From Cavia porcellus (taxonomy: Eukaryota; Chordata; Mammalia; Rodentia; Caviidae), in assembly GCF_034190915.1 (NCBI RefSeq), contig NW_026947500.1, forward strand, positions 19,280,501 through 19,344,500: a stretch of DNA of 64,000 bases, read 5' to 3'. Positions within the stretch are counted from its first letter, which is position 1; each line of letters begins with the position of its first letter. The translations under genes and the position numbers were made by a program. Positions 59,301-64,000 of this stretch are shown here, in pieces. The notes beneath the pieces are model-generated. The model made no database searches. It was given only the letters and a program-made list of their open reading frames with translations, and was not told the DNA's origin.

Positions 59301-62300
59301 AACTGCAAACTTACATGTAGTGCCTGAGAGCAGGTACAGGACACAGTTGTTTAAGGCAAAAGTGAGAGGAAGGGATCACCAAGGGATGTTTGAAAGCTTT
59401 GGAGGATGATGACTATATCAGTCATCTCAACTATAATGAATGGGTATATACAGATGCCAAAAGTGTTGAAATTGTACAAATCAAATATATGCGTTTACTA
59501 TATGTCTATCAGTAACAAAAAGTTGTGACAGGAGGGAAAAAATCTTGAAAGGTCTCTCATTGGCTACACTATGGCAACTGATCATTAAAATTATGATAAA
59601 AAATTAAAATAAACAAATCAAGATAGTAACAGATTATCACTCATGGGATAGAGTACGTATGTACGTATTGACACACAAAAACAAATAAAGGAGTGTTGCC
59701 TCCCTCAGCAGAATGCCAGCTAAAAGATGCAGAAGGAATGATGGAATTCTTTGCAACTACCCTGATGATAAATAACGTGACTAAGAACCATCAATGAGTA
59801 ATAAAAATAGAAAACGAACATTTGATGGTGCACTGGACCTTTTTTTTTCATCTCAAAGTACTTCTGCAGAAGATATTTAATTACAAGGTAAAAAACAGTA
59901 ACTTTATAGAACAAGAAACACAACAGACACCCCTTGAACCAAATGACCAGAGATATTACCAGTAACAGAACAAACAGAAACCATGTGTCTCCAGACACAT
60001 GCCACTGTGAATATAGAATCATTTCCATGGTATTCCTGATCAGCTTACCAAGCACAATGTAGGTCACTGGCTACCATGACTATCCTTCTTGCTGTCACCC
60101 AAGATTTATATAAAGTATCTTTTCAAATTAGCAGCAGCACTCATGAGCAATTTGCTCAAAATTTTTGAACTATTGCTTGAACTTTTATGATTTTGTCTCC
60201 CAATTTAGAAATGCCCACCTGCCTACTATGTGTGTGTTTAAGTGGCTCTGTGTACTGTGAAGAAATTGATATTGACACTGTACCCCCCTTGCCAAAGGAA
60301 TCCGCCTATCTTTACGCACGATTCAACAAAATTAAAAAGCTGACTGCTAAAGATTTTGCAGACATACGTAAGTTCAATTTAAATAAGATATATATAACCA
60401 CAAGTTCCTACATACTTGCAGCCTACTATACCCCTGGGGTATCACTGTTGGAGTATTTAGGTGTCTACATACTTCAGAAAAAAAAATTCATTGCTTTGCG
60501 GGTAAATCTCCAGACTTCCTTGTCACTTTTCTTTAGCAGTGACTTTGGTATCTATGTTGATAGGCCATTTAACCTAAAGACAATTGAATCTTCTAAAGCA
60601 CAATACTTCAAGATCTACTAAGCATTTGATAGTAAGCGGCACCAGTATAACAAAGATGCATCTTAAACTATAAGCATTTTATTTTCTACCTTCTTTATAA
60701 AAGCAACTTCTTTTCTGTAACTCGTGGCTCTTAAACTGACCACATATTAAAAATATCTGAGCCAATATTTTTGAAAGCTGATACCAGACTGTATTCCCCA
60801 GGTGCTCCAATTCAGGTCACCATTAAAACCAAGCAAACTCCTGGGATGATTCTAGTGCAGAAATGGTGTTCAGAGGAGTGGCATTTCAATGCATCCCCGG
60901 TCAGTAACGACTGGTTTCCTATCAGAACTTAGCCATGGTACTGCCACCAGCACTGCAGTACCCCCTTGCTTCTGCAGTACTAAGGCCAGACCCAGATCAC
61001 TAATTTATTGTCAGCTTTCTAGACTTCTGGATTGTCAAGTATTCTGGAGAGATTGCACCTAGAGAGGCACACTGGGCTCACTACACATTTCTGAATTTAA
61101 GTATAATTAGATTCATAATGTCAAGAGCACCCAACTGTACAATTGATCCTCATTTTTGGTAGAATCTGTATTTTCAAACTCGCTAAAATCTGTTTGTAAC
61201 CCCAAAATCAATACACACAGTATTTCTGTGATCATTACGGGACAAGCACGGAACATTTTTAGATACTTACAATGTACATTTCCAACTGAGGTTAATATGG
61301 TTAACTCTCTGCTAGTTTCAGCTTTCACGCTGTAAATTAGTACTCTGTTGAGAGTATTTAGTACTGCTTTGGTTTGGTTTTTTGTTGAGTGTTTTGCTAC
61401 TGAAAATAGCACTAGTGTTAAAGTGTTATCTAGTGTTTCTAAGTGCAAGGAAATTTGTGCTATGCCTTATAGAGAAAATACACGTGTTAGACAAGTTTCA
61501 TTCAGGCGTAAGTCATACAGCAGTGTTAACGACTCAACAACGTATGTTAACTAAGTTGTTTTTAAACAAAAACACAACACACAAAGGTTTGTATTAACTG
61601 GCTGACAAAAATGACTGTTTGAATAGAGGTTCAGGGAAACCTAACCCTTTAATTCCCCCAGGAGCAAGAGCTCAGCGTGCACTAATTCAGTGTTGCTGCA
61701 AGGTTAATAGGAAATGACTGCTGTCAATGAGAAGCAACAGTAGAATCACACCAGACACAAGGAGTACTACGTGCATGCACACGCTAAATTTCTCAAGCTC
61801 TCAGGCCACTTGACCTTAATGATCAGGGCACACTCCTGTCTGCTATTGTTAAGCAACAAAGCTAGAGAGGTTAACACCCACCATTATGATGCTTCATGCT
61901 AGCAGAAAATATTAATTACCTGCTTCCATTCACTCAAATATAATGCTTACTTTCTATGATTCATAATAAGAATTTCTTTCAAATTACCTGTATATCCTGA
62001 GGAATTCAGAGAAGGACGGAAAGACTAAGAATGTGAAGCTACCTTCCAAACTTGAAAACTAAGAATTCAGTTAGAAAAGGTATCACTGTCAGGCACATGG
62101 AGATGCTTAGGGTCCAGCAAATTTACTCTGATGGGCCTGGGGACCTAGTGCAGTGTAGTGAGCTTGCCTGGCAGAGGCAAGGCCCTAGTTCAGTTCCCAG
62201 CACTGCCAACCACAAACACCGCAGATGTGCTAACTGCAGACACTCCACGATTAGAGACACGTGAGTCATCTGCTAAATGAGTGCTTGTGCTCAGCCTGCA

Positions 62301-63513
62301 TGGTGAGAGTCTACCTGCACACTTTAACACAAATGTACTATCTTTATTACTCTGTGTTTGCAACACGTGATGCTGACATTCTTTGTAGGTAGCTGGTGCA
62401 TGTACATGACGCATCTTAATTCTTTTTACCTTCTTCCTACATACTGTTTTGTGTATTTCCCCCACTCAAGCTAACTTAAGAAGACTTGATTTTACTGGAA
62501 ATTTGATAGAAGAGATAGAAGATGGTACTTTTTCAAAACTTTCTCTGTTAGAAGAACTTTCACTTGCTGAAAATCAACTACTGAAACTTCCAGCTCTTCC
62601 TCCAAAGCTCATTCTATTTAATGCAAAACACAACAAAATCAAGAGTAGAGGAATCAAAGCAAGTACATTCAAAGTAAGTATTGTATAGTATGACTGAACA
62701 CAGTCTGAGTCAGGGATTATACAAGAGAGAGGCTCTGGCCTGTTAACTATGCTTTCATCATGGTGTGTTTTGTTTCTTGAGACACAATCTCATTGTACTG
62801 TTCAGGCTGGTTTTCAAAGCCTGAGCTTAAATGATCCTCCTACCTCAGCCTTCTGACTAGCTGGGACAACAAGTATGCAACACAACAGCTAGTTTTTATT
62901 TTTATTAATTGGAAAATTATTTTGATATACTAAAACCTTACTTTCATAATAAAGTTATTGTTAGATTCATTCAGCCTATCTTATGCATGTACCTCCCTTA
63001 CAACCCAAGACCTTTATTTTTGTTCATGACAGTATAGAAAAGAATTAGCAAAATCTAGCACCTTGTTTGCGCTTCAAAGTTAAGGTTAAAAGAGAAATCC
63101 CAGAGCAAACTGCACTCTGAAATTATGGTATATAATCATCTGCAATAATGAGTTACTGATCTGAAGAGCAAACCAACATAAAGCCCTTATGGGATAAGCT
63201 ACATCGAGCTACATGGTTTAATAAACTGCTTCAAAAGACATCATGCTAAGCTCACTACTTATGAAGCTAAAACCAGCAGCCAAAGCAAAAAACTACCATA
63301 CTAACAAGTGATACTACTGATAACTGTTTAAACAATATTCTTTTTTTGTTTTATGTTGTTTGAATCTTGTGAAAGAATGTAGACTTCAGTAACACTGAAA
63401 CCAAATTTTCTTTGCAGAAATTGAATAAGCTCTCTTTCCTCTACTTGGACCACAATGCCCTGGAATCTGTGCCTCCTAACTTACCAGAAAGTCTGCGTAT
63501 AATTCATCTGCAG
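53169..63513 (+). CDS. OGN: OGN, osteoglycin/mimecan (class III SLRP), partial: first 5 coding exons
   Basis: Osteoglycin is a secreted SLRP, keratan-sulfated in cornea, that regulates collagen fibril assembly. Exons are 53169-53342, 55194-55284, 60209-60367, 62471-62673 and 63418-63513, 723 nt and 241 codons in phase. By family length (298 aa in human) about 56 residues and the stop lie past the window, on one more exon. Visible parts: a signal peptide ending near QPAPP, a tail rich in Tyr and acid ([10 protein letters not shown], a likely sulfation region), the cap C93-x2-C-x-C-x6-C105 (class III spacing), then LRRs. A TTG 15 bases upstream is in frame, but the ATG at 53169 matches the family start and has G at -3. 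Confidence 0.96.
55194..55284 (+). CDS. OGN: OGN coding exon 2
   Basis: Acceptor ttttctaacag. It encodes [18 protein letters not shown], then [12 protein letters not shown] and one base of Glu. The donor is gatg|gtaagt. Length is 91 nt. This is the linker between the acidic tail and the cysteine cap. Confidence 0.94.
55943..56046 (+). repeat. OGN: ID-like SINE with 21-bp target-site duplication
   Basis: In an OGN intron. Head ggggctggggacttagctc, B box gttcgatctc and tail taaaaacaaaaaagac. A perfect 21-bp duplication starting aaaaatttagg lies at 55922-55942 and 56047-56067. Confidence 0.9.
56198..56276 (+). repeat. OGN: B1-like SINE fragment in OGN intron
   Basis: tagcctgggctacaaagtga, then gaactctgtctcaaaaag. 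The left part is missing. Confidence 0.6.
56513..56610 (+). repeat. OGN: ID-like SINE, (CAAA) tail
   Basis: Head ggctggggatttagctcag and B box gttcgatctc, with a tail of CAAA units. The flanks ctaaagatcttga (56500-56512) and ctaaaggtcttga (56611-56623) form a 13-bp duplication with one mismatch. It lies just upstream of an L1 relic. Confidence 0.88.
56640..57120 (+). mobile_element. OGN: L1/HAL1-like LINE relic
   Basis: acagacaatgaagacaattc, aacatatgaaaagatgatta, gagaaacacaaaggaaaact, atatgattggtaaaaataaa and ctggtaatatctaacaaaaa follow the order of L1 3' sequence. Old copy. Confidence 0.6.
57181..57282 (+). repeat. OGN: Older ID-like SINE in OGN intron
   Basis: gggttggagctcaagtggca, gagtgctcgcctaccatgtg, then ccctcagcgcaacaaataaa. 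The order matches the family; the body is diverged. Confidence 0.6.
57680..57953 (+). mobile_element. OGN: L1 LINE relic, left of the LTR insertion
   Basis: gccagctggtttttgacaga, gtgccagcacaactaaatgg and cttgacctttcttgacacca match the end of L1 ORF2. It continues at 58306 after the nested LTR. Confidence 0.7.
57954..58300 (+). repeat. OGN: MaLR-like solo LTR nested in L1
   Basis: About 347 bp. Body motifs are ccttcctctctctctgcttc and ctctgcctcaccacaggtcc; the end is aggcattttgtcacag then cggacaaaca. A 5-bp duplication gtgat at 57949-57953 and 58301-58305 fits this class. No retroviral gene is present. Confidence 0.55.
58306..59480 (+). mobile_element. OGN: L1 LINE relic, right of the LTR insertion
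   Basis: caaatatgcatataaaagga, caaattaaaatacaatgaga, tgaatggctaaaattaaaga, aatgctgacaaggatacacg, tgagtgaaagaagccagacc. The order is that of the L1 3' region. Broken frame. Confidence 0.75.
60209..60367 (+). CDS. OGN: OGN coding exon 3: cysteine cap and first LRR
   Basis: Acceptor cccaatttag. It encodes [17 protein letters not shown], the class III cap, followed by the [20 protein letters not shown] repeat and LTAKDFADI. The donor is atac|gtaagt. Length is 159 nt. The open frame beyond 60367 is intron. Confidence 0.95.
62133..62218 (+). repeat. OGN: Older ID-like SINE in OGN intron
   Basis: gggcctggggacctagtgca, cttgcctggcagaggcaagg, then gttcccagcactgccaacca. Confidence 0.6.
62471..62673 (+). 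CDS. OGN: OGN coding exon 4: LRRs
   Basis: Acceptor cactcaag, an AAG-type site less common than CAG or TAG. It encodes [37 protein letters not shown] and [18 protein letters not shown]. The donor is caaa|gtaagt. Length is 203 nt. Confidence 0.95.
62771..62893 (-). repeat. OGN: B1-like SINE, reverse, in OGN intron
   Basis: gttcaggctggttttcaaag, gatcctcctacctcagcctt. It starts about 100 bp after an OGN exon. Confidence 0.65.
63418..63513 (+). CDS. OGN: OGN coding exon 5: LRR
   Basis: Acceptor ttctttgcag. Thirty-two codons in phase 0, [20 protein letters not shown] and so on to RIIHLQ. The donor is gcag|gtatga. The next and last exon is outside the window. Confidence 0.95.
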
Positions 63514-63656
63514 GTATGATTGCTCTTTCAACAATACCTGGTTTTAATTACCTATGAGTCATTCTCATGAATGGTTGGGAAACTCATTCTTTCACATGTA
63601 AATCATGGTTAGATCATTAGTAGTATGACAATGCCTATCAGAAGTATTAATATCTA

Positions 63657-63835
63657 GCTGGGCATTGGTGATACATGCCTATAATCCCAGCTACTCAGGA
63701 GGCTGAGGCAGAAGAACTGCAATTTTGAGTCCTAAGCAACTTAGCAAGACCTTGTTTCAAGATAGACAGACACAGACAGACAGACAGCTAACTGAGGATA
63801 TACCTAAGAGATTCTGGATTTAATCCCCAGAACTG

Positions 63836-63839
<4 letters not shown>
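63657..63839 (+). repeat. OGN: Composite B1-like + ID-like SINE with (CAGA)n
   Basis: ctagctgggcattggtgata, cccagctactcaggaggctg, a (CAGA)n run near 63763-63786, then gatttaatccccagaactgc. It is followed directly by the terminal microsatellite. Confidence 0.7.
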
Positions 63840-63906
<67 letters not shown>

Positions 63907-64000
63907 AGAAGAAGAAGAAGAAGAAGAAGAAGAAGAAGAAGAAGAAGAAGAAGAAGAAGAAGAGGAGGAGGAGGAGGAGGAGGAGGAGGAGGAGGAGGAG
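63840..64000 (+). repeat. OGN: Compound microsatellite (GA)n-(GAA)n-(GAG)n, runs off the window
   Basis: About 60 bp of GA, about 60 bp of GAA, then GAG to the last base. One strand is pure purine. It grows from the 3' end of the composite SINE. Confidence 0.97.

Larger units (their letters stand above)
55285..60208 (+). other. OGN: OGN intron between coding exons 2 and 3
   Basis: Largely built of repeats: two ID-like insertions, a B1-like fragment, three pieces of L1 3' sequence and an LTR nested in one of them. Coordinates are given in separate entries. No other gene was recognised. Confidence 0.6.

Noticed and set aside
60368..60621. Read-through of the OGN frame past 60367 as coding sequence
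   Set aside because: A consensus donor gtaagt starts at 60368 and the residues beyond have no LRR pattern; the protein continues in phase at 62471.
63840..64000. A Glu/Arg-rich coding segment from the purine repeat
   Set aside because: It is simple-sequence DNA following a SINE in an intron.
1..64000. CRISPR array, operon, phage or plasmid features
   Set aside because: The window is intron-bearing mammalian DNA. The direct repeats seen are microsatellites, SINEs or target-site duplications.

Overview
This window is mammalian nuclear DNA, AT-rich and intron-dominated. It is probably from a non-murid rodent. The evidence is dozens of 7SL-derived B1-like repeats, some keeping the B1-type duplicated segment, many tRNA-derived ID-like repeats, and fused B1+ID composites. 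No species can be named from the sequence alone.

The window holds three small leucine-rich repeat proteoglycan (SLRP) genes, head to tail on the plus strand. ASPN (asporin, class I) has a non-coding first exon near 3217-3430 and seven coding exons from 9982 to 26143. OMD (osteomodulin/osteoadherin, class II) has a probable non-coding exon near 36.4-36.5 kb and two coding exons from 42054 to 43987. OGN (osteoglycin/mimecan, class III) starts at 53169; five coding exons are present and the last one lies beyond position 64000. All splice junctions were placed by reading the phase across each intron. The joined frames are open and give 375 aa (ASPN), 422 aa (OMD) and 241 aa of OGN, about 80 percent of that protein. 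The order matches the ECM2-ASPN-OMD-OGN cluster known in mammals, where the cluster lies inside CENPP, which runs on the opposite strand. I could not find a CENPP or ECM2 exon here.

All three products are secreted matrix proteins with a signal peptide, an acidic or tyrosine-rich N-terminal tail, a four-cysteine cap and LRRs; ASPN and OMD also show their C-terminal ear cysteines in this window. Asporin binds collagen and calcium and restrains TGF-beta/BMP signalling. Osteomodulin binds collagen and mineral in bone and dentin. Osteoglycin regulates collagen fibrils. Their shared orientation and related domains fit origin by tandem duplication.

The rest is repeats and unassigned non-coding DNA. 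At least nine ID-like copies are readable, most with clear target-site duplications. There are four old L1 relics, two MaLR-like LTRs (one nested in an L1), a 137-bp TTAA-flanked palindromic element, and several microsatellites, including a (GA)-(GAA)-(GAG) tract that runs off the window end. I found no bacterial, phage or CRISPR-type system and no clearly novel gene. The points most worth checking are the OMD C-terminal extension, the short asporin aspartate tract, the palindromic element and the young ID-like subfamily.
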